The notes beneath the pieces were generated by a model that had not been told where the DNA came from, searched no databases, and saw only the letters and a program-made list of their open reading frames with translations. This document shows positions 35,301 to 44,978 of a DNA stretch of 64,000 nt, in pieces (position 1 is the first letter of the stretch; each line of letters opens with the position of its first letter). Made by a program: the position numbers and the translations under genes. The DNA comes from Trichuris trichiura. Lineage: Eukaryota > Nematoda > Enoplea > Trichinellida > Trichuridae. The stretch is taken from assembly GCA_037903355.1 (NCBI GenBank), contig JBAJFE010000019.1:310001-374000 (forward strand). Reading direction: 5' to 3'.

Positions 35301-38300
35301 TAGGCATTACAAGTTGGAAGCTGAGCTGAGAACGATGAGTTGGCGAATATTTTGGGACGAGTTGTCAGGCCAAAAAAAGCATAACAAGTACAGAAAACGC
35401 GCTGACAGCAAGGCATTTCATTGGTTGCACGAACAGAAGCGTAGCATGAGCAACGACGACAATTACGGGAACAGCTTTACATCATTGGCGGATGTGAGTA
35501 CTCGCCCAGTTGAAAGTTTTTATTTTTTTTAAAAATTTCCAGAGCATGTGCTCTGTTGAAGACGGCAATTTGGGAAAGGAGAAGAGCACTTTCACTAAGG
35601 TGGCCAACTATCGGGTTAGCACAGAGCATACGACACACACGACCGCTCATGTTGCTCTCATCTCTTAGGGTCAAATAGTGGCGGTCAAAATGCTCAACAT
35701 CCAACGCAGTCGAATCGAGCTTAGCCGCAATTTACTACTTGAGCTCAAAAAAGTATACTAAAAGGTTTTGAACTTTCTCAGGCGCACATTAGTCAGCTTA
35801 CAAGACATTTTTTATAGATGAAGGACCTATCTCACGACCACATAACCAGGTTCGTAGGCGCCTGCATTGACGCTCCGCATTACTGCATCGTTACCGAATA
35901 CTGTCCGAAGGGCAGTTTGCAGGTTTGCTAGTGTTGCGTTGTTGGCAGGTCGTCTTGTTTACCTAATCTGCCAATTATAGGATATACTGGAGAACTCAGG
36001 CATCAAGTTGGACAAGATGATGAGGTATTCTCTAATCCACGACATAATCAAGGTACGCATCCGTCTTTTACGCTTAAATCTACCAAGAGACCCATTTATC
36101 CTCCCGCCCTCGTCAGATGGGGCAAGATGCTAAATCTTTTGAGTTAATCTGGCTTGGAAGTACTTTCCTTTCGCTATTTTTCCCTAGGCGGGATGTCTGC
36201 TGTCAGTGAATTGTCAAAATTGCCCAACGATTTTTGAACTTGCGTAAGGAACTAAAATTGTATTGATCCTATTCATATAAGATGGCTTCCGCGTAGACTC
36301 ACTGACAATAATGATGGTGAAATGGGATCTCATTTTATTTATATAGCAGTTTTCACGAAGGGGCTAACACTAGAGGCGCGGTGGTCATTCAAAGATTTGG
36401 GCTCAATTAATTAGTGGGGCGGATGTCATGATTACGTCATTGCATGACTGGAACAATGATTATGTCAACACTGTTATGCTCTTGTAATAACTTATTGACA
36501 GGCCGTTAACTTCCCGCGTTTGCCATCCACTCTCTTCAATGTATGCAGTTGTTATACTTATTCAGCGCAACATCCTGAAAGTCGAAATCTCGAATAAGGC
36601 AAAAACGCAGCCTTGTGGCGATTTCGCGCATTGGCATCTTCTAGATAAGGGAACCATTTGAATACAGATGTTATTATACTGGTCTTGTTCGAAATTAGTT
36701 ATCCAAAAAACAAGGCCGGTACAGTAACGCCTTTACTCAAATGAATTTCTTGTCTAGAAGATGCCATCGCGCACCTGCTGCAAGGCCAAGCTTTTCGGCG
36801 CGTTTTCAGTCTATTCGGGATTTTGACCCCCAATGCTCACCATGCTATGGAATAACTAGCACGAACGACTTTAAGCCACCAGTCTGATTAGTTTTGTTTT
36901 CTGTTACGCGTTCGTAGTGACATTTTTTTTAGGGAATGCTGTTTATTCACGCTAGCGACATTCGCTCGCACGGGAAACTGAAGTCGACAAACTGCGTTGT
37001 TGACAGCCGTTTCGTATTGAAAATAACCGACTTTGGGTTGCACCATTTTCGCGACTTGGAAACGCGTAAAGACGACTGCCTGTCAGCCTCCTACTGGCGA
37101 AGTATACGAAGTTGAATATTTGACGAATTGCGAGCGGAATAAACTTTTTTGTTCAGAAAAGCTGTGGACCGCTCCGGAATTGTTGCGTACCGATTGTCCT
37201 CCGACGGGAGGAACTCCGAAAGGAGATGTTTACAGTTTTGGTATCATTCTTCACGAGATGCTATTCCGCCGCGGTGTTTTCTACACCGGGGACGATTGCC
37301 TCCTTGCCAGAGGTATCACTTTAATGATGGCGCGCCTTCCTATTTCCGAACGCTTTAAGACATTGTCGAGAGAGTGCGGCTTGGAATGCAGCCTGTATTT
37401 CGTCCATTGGTTATGGACACGAATTTTGACAATGTTATTTTGAACGTTATGACCCGATGCTGGTCTGAAAACCCGGACGATCGACCCGACTTTCGTATGG
37501 TTAGGAAGCAGGTAACCTCGTTGACCAGGTGAGGAAAGCGTAAACGCTCACAACTATTCGCCATTTCTACCAGCAGACTATCCATCTCCTTTCAGAGAAT
37601 TCGAGACGTCGAATATAGTGGACAACCTTCTAAGGCGTATGGAGCAGTACGCGAACAATTTGGAAAAACTTGTTCAAGACAGAACCGCTGACTATCTGCA
37701 AGAAAAGCAAAAGGCGGAAAATTTGCTTTACCAATTGTTGCCGAAGTAAGAGGCATCTTGTCCAGCGTGCTTACGCGTTATTATCAGTTTTTGTTTCTTC
37801 CCTAAATAAGGTCTGTAGCGTCTCAGCTGATCAAAGGGGAACCGGTGAAAGCCGAAGCATTTGATTGCGTCACCATCTACTTCAGCGATATAGTTGGCTT
37901 CACTTCTTTGTGCGCCGAAAGCACTCCGATGCAGGTGAGCAGCCAACCAGTCTGTACGGCAGATGAACTGAAGCCCGTTAATTGTCGCCAGGTTGTAAAT
38001 CTGCTGAACGACTTGTACACATGCTTCGATTCAATCATCGAAAACTACGACGTTTACAAGGTAGCGTAAAGCCGACAAAGCAAAAGGTGGATCTTATTTT
38101 GTTCAGGTTGAAACTATAGGCGACGCGTACATGGTAGTCTCGGGGCTTCCGCGCAGAAATGGCGTTGCGCACGCTTACGAGATTGCTAGAATGTCTTTGG
38201 CCTTGTTGGCAGCGGTGCGCTGTTTCACCATAATGCATCGTCCAAAGGAACAATTGAAGTTAAGAATTGGAATTCACTCAGGTCCTGTATGCGCAGGCGT

Positions 38301-38594
38301 CGTTGGCTTAAAGATGCCGAGGTATTGCTTATTTGGGGATACAGTTAATACGGCGAGCCGAATGGAGTCAACTGGCATGCGTAAGGAATGCTGCACAAAA
38401 TTTACAGCTTTTATAAAAAGCATCGGCTATTTGCAGCTTTGAAAATTCACGTAAGCTCAGCGACGAAGGCTTTGTTGGAATCGTTGAACAGTTTCACGCT
38501 GGATCTTAGAGGAGAAGTGGAAATGAAGGGCAAAGGGGTACAGACAACCTACTGGCTCGTTGGTACGTCAAGTGGATCATCCGAAGTCAGTTGA
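29331..38594 (+). CDS. Receptor-type (membrane) guanylyl cyclase, 20 exons
   Basis: A single-pass receptor that makes cGMP from GTP. Exons: 29331-30078, 34203-34317, 34367-34565, 34617-34752, 34825-34916, 34974-35100, 35159-35240, 35304-35493, 35543-35614, 35669-35752, 35818-35922, 35981-36052, 36933-37101, 37157-37312, 37360-37528, 37596-37745, 37811-37934, 37992-38060, 38107-38380, 38437-38594. They total 3291 bases, 1096 residues. Order: signal peptide; ANF-receptor-like ligand domain (ends [17 protein letters not shown]); TM (exon 7); kinase-homology domain with VAVK and DFG but SHGKLKSTN in place of HRD, hence a pseudokinase; dimerisation coiled coil ([18 protein letters not shown]); cyclase domain. 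Catalytic residues are intact: metal Asp in FSDIVGFT and IGDAY, guanine-selecting Glu in VETIG and Cys in YCLFGDTVN, and NTASRM. It belongs to the GCY/NPR family. Introns are 43-72 bases except introns 1 and 12, which carry repeats. Confidence 0.95.
30487..31191 (-). pseudogene. Three same-register antisense frames in the cyclase intron, possible decayed gene
   Basis: Frames 31191-30973, 30963-30778 and 30765-30487 on the minus strand share one register and are separated by only a few codons. This gives about 235 codons with very few stops, where roughly eleven would be expected by chance. Composition is protein-like (charged, amphipathic) in the last part. No family is recognised, and no splice sites clearly remove the stops. 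It may be a decayed nested gene or a mobile-element remnant. Confidence 0.25.
31917..32102. mobile_element. pogo/Tigger-like MITE
   Basis: A 186-base element flanked by TA. The right end read inward is CAGTAGAACCTAAATAAG, and the left end is AGGTAGAACCTCCGAAG, both running into AGTTGACC. This layout matches Tc1/mariner-pogo type termini (CAGT-GAACCT... with TA target duplication). Inside, GTTGACCACCTC-like blocks recur several times in both arms. There is no coding sequence. Confidence 0.75.
32300..32746. mobile_element. Foldback element, family A, copy 2, interrupted by another element
   Basis: Arms match copy 1: left GGTCAAAATCCCGAAACGTC, right GACCTATTCGGGATTTTGACC. The unit is 447 rather than about 260 bases because roughly 170 extra bases sit in the centre. 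The flanks of the extra piece repeat AATAAGCCGTCT / AATAAGGCGTCT, suggesting a duplication made at insertion. It lies in the cyclase intron 1. Confidence 0.8.
32517..32640. repeat. Inner hairpin element inside family A copy 2
   Basis: Left arm TTGAAAAAACTTTTTTACAG..TATTAACCCGTT and right arm AACGGGTTAATACCGTAAAAAAG..TTTTTTCAA are about 32-base inverted repeats differing at one or two positions. The loop contains a second pair (ATAACGTTTAT / ATAAACG). The surrounding extra sequence (about 32465-32638) is AT-rich. It looks like a separate small foldback element. Confidence 0.7.
36578..36828. mobile_element. Foldback element, family A, copy 3, in cyclase intron 12
   Basis: Left arm AGTCGAAATCTCGAATAAGG and right arm CTATTCGGGATTTTGACC with the TTCTAGATAAG / CTTGTCTAGAAGATGCC blocks seen in the other copies. 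It sits in the only other long intron of the cyclase gene (36053-36932), in the kinase-homology coding part. It is more diverged than copies 1 and 4. Confidence 0.8.
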
Positions 38595-39401
38595 GGTCGG
38601 AAAATTTACATATTTACATGCGGTCTCACAGGGACGACAACAATTGCCACCATGAAAAGAAGACCGCTTCAATTTCAAAAATTGAAGTCGCTGATCATCA
38701 ATGCGATCAAGTAGTGGCAGACCGATCTTACCCCATCGCATCGTGTGTACCTGTTCGCCCTATTGCCTATTGTCCACCCTCTTATACCAGCATTTGTTTT
38801 TGTTCAAAAGTTTCCCAATTTAAACGTTTTCCCTCTCACCTCTTTTCTTCTGTAAAAATGAAAAAAGGGAGCATTGAAAAATTGCACTCAAGTTTGTTTT
38901 CCACGCCACAGCTTACCAACATTACGTGGGCAAAAAGGTAGCTCAATATCAGAAGCGCGTCAACTGTTTGTGCGCTCGGTAATATATCCCGCGTCAGTTT
39001 TGTACATATAGCTGTCCATCCTCATAGGGTAACATTTCATTTCGATTATTCCGCAGCAAGAATTGTGTGGAGAATTCTAGCTCACCGCACCTTATCTCAA
39101 ATATGACCAAAACGCTTGAGTAGAACCACGTAACACAAAGCTCACTTTATTTATGTCAGTAAGTGCAAATAGTGACCTATGCATCCTTGAGCAACTTGCA
39201 AATTAACAATCAATCAAGATTTTCTTTACGTTCCGCAGGGTTGGCGGGACAGAAAAGAAAATCTGTCGATGATACACATGCATTTGGCAACAAAATACTT
39301 CGCTTCAGGCTATACTATGAAAACTGAAGCCGAAGTTTCGAAAAACCGGATGCTAGATGTAGGTAGATGTTTTTCCTTAAGCAGTGCTCATCTAACTACT
39401 A
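38595..39401. other. Intergenic between the cyclase and POLE3-like gene (tail to tail)
   Basis: The cyclase 3' region and the POLE3-like 3' region converge here. The frame 38591-38941 overlaps the cyclase stop and shows no domain; it is probably 3' UTR. Confidence 0.4.
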
Positions 39402-40749
39402 TTAATGCTGGGGAGAAAGGTGGGCTTTGGTAGGCGATGCACGCTTGATACCAGTCGCTGGAGTCGCCGGCCGACTAGGAATTCTGCAGGCGATGTCACC
39501 ATAACCGCATTCGTCAAAAAACTTCAGGATATCTCTAAGCATAAGCGTGTTTCTTTTTTCATCTTTCGCAATTTTGGACGCTCTGAAAAACGGCTACCCT
39601 TCGCAATGCCATTGTTGCCTAGGCAGAGGTGACTTACTTTGTACTCGCGAAGAGGATGAACAATGTAGCGGCTTGACTTAACGACTGTCGGAACTCCTGC
39701 GAAATACTTGGTCTGGTGGACACCTTCAGCACAGTTGCAATTGGAAATTTCAAGAAAAAAATTTAAAGAAACGGAAAAACACAACTTTACAATATGCCCA
39801 GTTAAGTCGCCATTAGAACTGCTGTAAGAATTAAAAAACCCCTAGCAAATTTAGTTGCAGCTTGCCATCAGCTCTTCGCCTACTTGCCATAAATTAATGA
39901 ACGCCACTGCGCTGGAAAGTAAGGGGAAAGACGCGGTAATACCTGCATAGCCTTTATACGGTAAAGGCGAGCTCAAAAGAGAAGTTAAAAACTCTAAAGC
40001 AAACGAAAAGCACCGGTTAACACGAAAAAATGTTTTTTCGCTAGAAGAGTCAAACACTGAAGCCAGCCTGCGCGTCAACTTGCCATTTTTCGTTCATTAC
40101 GGAGGAATATTAATTCTACATTGTCTTTGCAAATGCCATACTGTAGAACCGGCCCTTCGTAAACTTAAGGACTGTTGAAGCGTTGAAATACGCAATGCAG
40201 TCGCAAAAGGGAACGTGCAAGATTGTAATTCAGTAACTGAGCATACTCTCTTGCAAAACTGGGGCGAAGTACTACAGCAACGGCAGTTTTAACGCTTTCC
40301 AGAGACGAGACCTATACAATTTAATAATAAAATTAAAGATATTAGAAGATTGCACTTTGCATTTACTATAAAATCGAAAAAAAATTATTGTACTCAACTG
40401 TCTGAAAGACGCAGGCTCTTTTTCTGTATGCACTGCCGGCCGTCCTATTTGCCCGCTGCTGGACAGCATGTCAGCCATCTTGCTCTGTCCTTACCTAAGC
40501 CTGAGCCAAAAGCTAACCTTTATATTTATGCTTAGGCTCTGATAAGGGCAGAACTGGTTGGGCGACAAACCTACAGTATGACAGTGACGCGGCTAAGAGG
40601 CAAGATTCAACTTTATAGCTGAAAACCCAGAGAAAACTTAGCGTCATTGTTAGCGAGAAGTTAAAAAAACGTAAAAAACTACATACCACTTCACGCGCAA
40701 TGCGAGTCACCACTGTCAAAGGTAATTTCAAACTTTCCAACTCATCCAT
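39402..40749 (-). CDS. POLE3: DNA polymerase epsilon subunit 3 / CHRAC-like histone-fold protein, three exons
   Basis: POLE3 pairs with POLE4 in Pol epsilon and with CHRAC1 in the chromatin-remodelling CHRAC complex. Exons: 40749-40687, 39723-39638, 39582-39402. They join in phase to 109 residues. Exon 1 reads MDELESLKLPLTVVTRIARE, the family's LPxAVITRIIKEA start. Exon 2 gives the long histone-fold helix SISQEFRQSLSQAATLFILF (compare ISKEARSAISRAASVFVLY). Exon 3 holds KRNTLMLRDILKFF, aligned to KRKTLNASDVLSAM. Spacing between blocks matches the human protein without gaps. The long acidic tail of vertebrate POLE3 is absent; this one ends in a short S/T/P/K tail. Intron 1 (963 bases) contains a family B foldback repeat; intron 2 is 55 bases. 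No single exon is long enough to stand out as an ORF. Confidence 0.85.
40437..40580. repeat. Family B foldback-like repeat in POLE3-like intron 1
   Basis: Inverted pair: TGTCCTTACCTAAGCCTGAGCC on the left and GCTTAGGCTCTGATAAGGGC on the right, around a TATATTTAT centre. It shares the CCTTACCTAAGCC and GGGCAGAA motifs with the 3938 and 10004 repeats. Confidence 0.6.
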
Positions 40750-40953
40750 CGCTGCGAAAAGTTCGCTCTATGAATACGGTACTATATAAAAAGCAGCAGG
40801 TACATTTGGTTGTGAACTTAAAATGACGACTTCAGGAGCCCTGTCTGACAAAATAATCAACGATACGACAAACTTAAAAAAGCGCTTTAAATTTAAAGCT
40901 TGATTTTTTGGTTAAAACTTACGAGAACTGCGTTAAAGAAGCGTAGCATCCGG

Positions 40954-41392
40954 TTATCGAATCGCCGTACGCGCTGGCGTACGAGTGGACATACACTCCG
41001 GATAGAGCATTAAATTATCTGGAAAAATGTGCTGTTTAATCTTCATGGAGGATTGGAACCAAAATGCAACTGCTTCCAACTAATTTGCAGTTATTAAAGT
41101 AGGCCTTGATTGTAACTTACCGTTTTCAGGAGCTATCATGTCTACCAAAGCGGACATCGGATATTTGATGTCTGTAACTTAGGAAATTAGAATCTGTGCA
41201 AGATACAGTCAAAACGTAGACGTAATCAAGGGCGGTTGAGAGCTTAGCACGGCTTTACGTCGACATGGAGATACAGCGTCCCACTGGGTCAAAAGAAAAA
41301 TTTGGCCCAAAAATATTCCTACCGCAAGCCAAAATACTTAAAATCAATGGTTCGACACCGGATGGGTCGTAGAGGTCGTTGACATGTTGGAT
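40954..41392 (-). CDS. 3' end of an unrecognised spliced gene upstream of the POLE3-like gene
   Basis: Three minus-strand exons fit in phase: 41392-41275, 41171-41121 and 41018-40954 (TAA). Their introns are about 102 bases with ends GTATCT..TTACAG and GTAAGT..TTTCCAG. The peptide contains DPSGVEPLILSILACGRN, then KYPMSALVDMIAPEN, then a TRTPARTAIR tail. No family is recognised. It lies about 204 bases upstream of the POLE3-like start on the same strand, so the two could be co-transcribed. The first exon shown begins at an acceptor only 32 bases from the LTR at 41424, so the retroelement sits in its upstream intron or cuts the gene. Parts of the plus strand are also open here. Confidence 0.4.
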
Positions 41393-41423
41393 CTACCTTT
41401 TGTTTTTGAAAAAGGGGGTATTT

Positions 41424-41626
41424 TGTAACGGGCTGTATATTCATGGTTGTAAGGTCTTCTACGGCTTTAACCGCTTTTCGTTGTGCTGTTATCTGTAATT
41501 AAACTTGTTACAGAGTCACCCGCCAGAGATTGCGCACACCCGCCACACACGTTTACTCGTCCCCCTCTACCGTATATAATCAGAAAGCAGGTACTATCGA
41601 AGCACACATTCTCCTATACTACTACA
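41424..41626 (-). mobile_element. LTR of a Ty3/gypsy retrotransposon (3' LTR)
   Basis: A 203-base unit bounded by TG..CA; on the plus strand it begins TGTAACGGGC and ends ACTACTACA. Read in element orientation it follows a purine run (AAAGGGGGAGGAG, from 41627-41640), the expected polypurine tract, and contains a TATATA promoter-like motif. No matching 5' LTR was found to the right, so the element is truncated. Confidence 0.65.
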
Positions 41627-41654
41627 CTCCTCCCCCTTTATTTTCTCAAACGCG

Positions 41655-42617
41655 CTAAGTGCTGGAGTTCATCCTTCCTGCATCATCGGGTGATGTCGTT
41701 GGATGTATGATTTCTTCTGGGGCGGAAATCAATGTGCCCGCGTCTGAGGCTCGAAGTTGATTGACATGGCGGCGCCATAGGACGCCACGAACCCTGACCA
41801 CATACATAACATGCCCATGGCGACCAACAATATTTCCTTTCGTCCACGGTTGTCCTGGCTTCCTGTAGTCGCGCGTCCATACAGTCTGGTTGACCCGAAA
41901 CGCTTATCTCTCCTGATAGTTCCGTTTTTGCCGTTCCATTCTGGAGCGACTAACTTCCACACTTTCGGTTTCCCTTGGCGTCATCAGGTCCAAGACGGTC
42001 CTTATCCGTCGCTTCATCAGCATTTCTGACGGGCTGCATTGAATGGAAGAGCGTGGAGTGCTACGGTACATCATTAGGAACTCACGGATGCAATCCCGTG
42101 CTGTCTGTCCATCTTGTTTCTTCGCCAAGGCGCGCTTAAAGGTATCTACGAACCGTTCCACTTGGCTGTTGGACTGCGGCATGTACTGGGCTGTGGTAAC
42201 ATGCCGAATTCCATTAAGCGAACAGAACAGTGCAAATTCCGACGAGACAAATTGACGCCCGTTGTCTGTGACGAGCACAAGAGGAACTCCGTGATGCGCA
42301 AATATTGTTTTTAGTGCGTCAATCACACTTGCTGACGTAACATTAGGCAGAGCTACTACCTCTGGCCATTTGGAAAACGAATCCACCAAGAGAAGATACA
42401 TACGCCCCTCCACGGGGCCGGGCAAATCAGCATGCACACGTTCCCATGGATTAGCCGCCGCCGACCACGGCTTCAAAGCACAGCGTGGGGGATTCTTTTG
42501 AGCCAAGTTACAAGTCTCACATTGTCGAACCATATCCTCGATTTCACTGTCCATGTTCGGCCACCAACAGAACTGTCGTGCCGTAGACAACATGCGATCC
42601 CGACCGGGATGACATTT
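41655..42617 (-). pseudogene. Ty3/gypsy integrase, core and C-terminal part, with an in-frame stop
   Basis: This is the 3' end of the retrotransposon pol gene. The catalytic core is recognisable: Asp in the HADLPG block, Asp in LVTDNGRQF and Glu in SNSQVERF form the DDE triad. It is preceded by the CETC half of the HHCC zinc motif. An in-frame TAA at 41904-41906 precedes the C-terminal region, which continues in the same frame (VWTRDYRKPGQPW, LWRRHVNQLR) to TAG at 41655. The upstream end is cut by the hAT insertion at 42618-42625. It is non-functional as it stands. Confidence 0.85.
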
Positions 42618-44978
42618 ATGTAGACAGCCATTCTCAACCTTTTTTGCGCTAGGCCCCCCTTGGAAGGTGTGCTTAGGTGCCATGCCCCCCTTTTCCTATT
42701 GGTCAATTAATTTTTGCGTTTTTTTGTATAGCAGCCAATCAGCTTCCAACGCCAACATCCTAGGATCAAGTTAATGCACTGATACAATGCGAATATATAG
42801 TCGTCAAATCATTTACTGATGAACGCGAAGAAACTAAGCATTTCATAAAGTGAAAGATCCTCAGAAAGGCTACGCGAAAAAGAATTATCAAACTAATGAG
42901 ATCCTTGAGGGTGGCACTTCTTTGCAGTTTCATCAAGTCTGGTTCCAAGTTGGACAATGACAGTCGCAGGTCGCCTCTAGCAGCGACATCCATTCTGTTC
43001 CTAGACTTTGTTAAGGCAACTACCTTACTAAATCCGCACTCAACTAAATACGTTGAGGGAAACGCTATGAAAAAGGTTTGCACCCTTTCCCACAATGCTG
43101 GAAATTTGTTTGGCAGATCATTCATAATCCAAAACTCTTTCCCATAGTGATCGAATTGGCGACGGGCAGTTGTGTCACTTTGAAGATCAATAAAATTCTC
43201 TTGAATTTCTGTGTCAACTTCAATGGCTGACACTCCAAATGGATCTACAATCCAATTAGGGATATTCAAATTTACCAGGTCATGAAACCTTTCTTCCATG
43301 TCCGTTCGAATTTGCTTCAGGTGATTTACATAAACCAGAAGGTTATCATCGTTCACTTCCTCAGCAATCGTCTTCAGGTTCGAGAATTGCAAAAACTCGC
43401 GACGACCTACGTTATGCCAACAGACTTCAAGTTTTTTGAGAAAAGAGACGACCGCTACCTTGCTGTTCATGAGGTTATTATCTCTGCCTTGTAAAGCCTT
43501 GTTTAAAGAATTAACTTCTCAAAAATGTCAGCAAGATAGAATATGTCCGCTTTAGCGTCAATGAGTTTGTCTCCGTATTCCTTATCAGACATAAACGCAA
43601 CTATCGTTCTCCATAGTGCAACAAAACGCTGAAGACAATTTCCTTTTGAGAGCCACCTAACTTCGGTATGTAACAGCAGCGTATCGAAGTCTTCGTTATT
43701 TTCTTCACAAAGTTGCCGGAACAGACGATTCTGGAGCGCGTGGGATTTGATGAAATTCACAACGTGAATGACAACCGAGAGGGAACGGTTTAGGCGCGAT
43801 CCTAACTTCTTTGAGACCAAATGCTCTCTGTGAATGACGCAATGGACAATGAAGACCGAAGGTAGCACTGTTTTCAAATGTGCTATGAATCCCCTGTACC
43901 GCCCTACCATAGAAGCGGCGCCGTCAGTCGCGCATGCGATTACATTCTGAAATGGGATGCTCTTCTCATTAAAGTAGTTTTGAATTTCTCCAAACATGGT
44001 CAGTCCCTTAGTATCAGATCTAATCTTCCTGACAAACAACATTTCTTCCATCAGCGTGTTTGCATTCCAGAATCTGACATAAGCCATGAGAAGAGCGTCG
44101 TTGTCTTGCAAAGTGGTTTCATCTACTTGCAAAGAAAATTTTTTCAACCGAAGTAAGGCTACCAATTGATCTTCAACGTCGAGTGCCATTTCATCGATTC
44201 TCCGGCAAACAGTGGAGTTGCTCAATGGAATTGCCTGAACAGTATCCCTGGCATTCAAAGTCATGACGTCGGACAGTATTATGGACACTGCAGGCAGGAT
44301 GAGCGACTCACCGACGTTGTGGGCATTTCCAGTTTGTGCTATCAGTTTACTAATCTTGTAAGACGCAAGAGTGTCCTTGTCCAATTGCTGTGAACATTGG
44401 CCCATAATTTGAGGCAGTGTTCCCCTTTTGCGAAAGCTATCCCTCAGACTCAAAAAATATTCCAAGGGTTTGTTTCTGTACTCCGAATGCGCGCTAAGTA
44501 AATGTTTCTTCATTTTGCAAGGCTTCATGCCCTCATTTGAAAACGAACACATGCACAATAAACACATGGGCAATAACTGGTCGCGAGGAGACGGGACAAA
44601 CCGTATGCCAAGTACTCCATGGAATAATACCGACACTTCTTCTTCGCCAAAGAACCCATGAGTGACATTTTAACGAACGCTAACAAATACGTGAACCGAG
44701 AGAAATACAAAAGTGAACATACCGTCACGGGATGAGTAGGTCCAAATTTTCCGTGTAGAAAAAATGTGATTCGAAAAGCAGATATGTATAGAGGACTTGG
44801 CACAAATTCTCACCGTCTCCGTCTACCTAACTACCCTTGTCTCGATAAGGCCTCTCGGCCCCCCTTGACGGCCTCCGGGCCCCCCCCCCTCCGAAAAATT
44901 TTCGATTTCGGCCCCCCTGACACTCTCTCGGCCCCCCTGGGGGCCCCAGGCGCCCCGTTGAGAATGGCTGATGTAGAC
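42618..44978 (-). mobile_element. hAT-family DNA transposon nested in the gypsy integrase
   Basis: The 8-base target duplication ATGTAGAC is present at 42618-42625 and 44971-44978. Between them is a 2345-base element whose ends are inverted: AGCCATTCTCAAC at 42626 and GTTGAGAATGGCT near 44970. The 8-base duplication, this terminus type and the encoded BED-hAT transposase all indicate hAT. Sub-terminal C-rich blocks (GGCCCCCCTTG and variants) occur near both ends. The interrupted integrase gene continues on either side. Confidence 0.9.
42766..44668 (-). pseudogene. hAT transposase (BED finger, ZBED5-like), broken by frameshifts
   Basis: Order along the minus strand: MSLMGSLAKKK start about 44668; BED-type zinc finger with CLLC and KKHLLSAH; hAT catalytic region (SLQVDETTL, ACATDGAASMVG, HCVIHREHL, TEVRWLSKG); and C-terminal hATC dimerisation block (LVECGFSKVV) near 42960. 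The protein is split by a frame change between the N-terminal segment and the BED finger (about 44600) and another about 43490-43510, where the frame stops and resumes one base off. Otherwise it is nearly intact, so the copy is not very old. The layout matches animal ZBED5/FAM200-type hAT transposases. Confidence 0.85.

Noticed and set aside
35677..35697. GTGGCGGTCAAAATGC resembles the end of the family A foldback element
   Set aside because: It is the VAVKML coding sequence of the cyclase kinase-homology domain; the match is short and has no partner arm.
40823..40903. Short plus-strand ATG frame divergent from the POLE3-like start
   Set aside because: Only 26 codons, contains no possible donor, and no downstream exon can be joined.
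41229..41380. Plus-strand 48-codon open frame overlapping the unrecognised gene upstream of POLE3
   Set aside because: The minus strand gives three exons joining in phase with good splice sites; the plus frame has no supporting exons.
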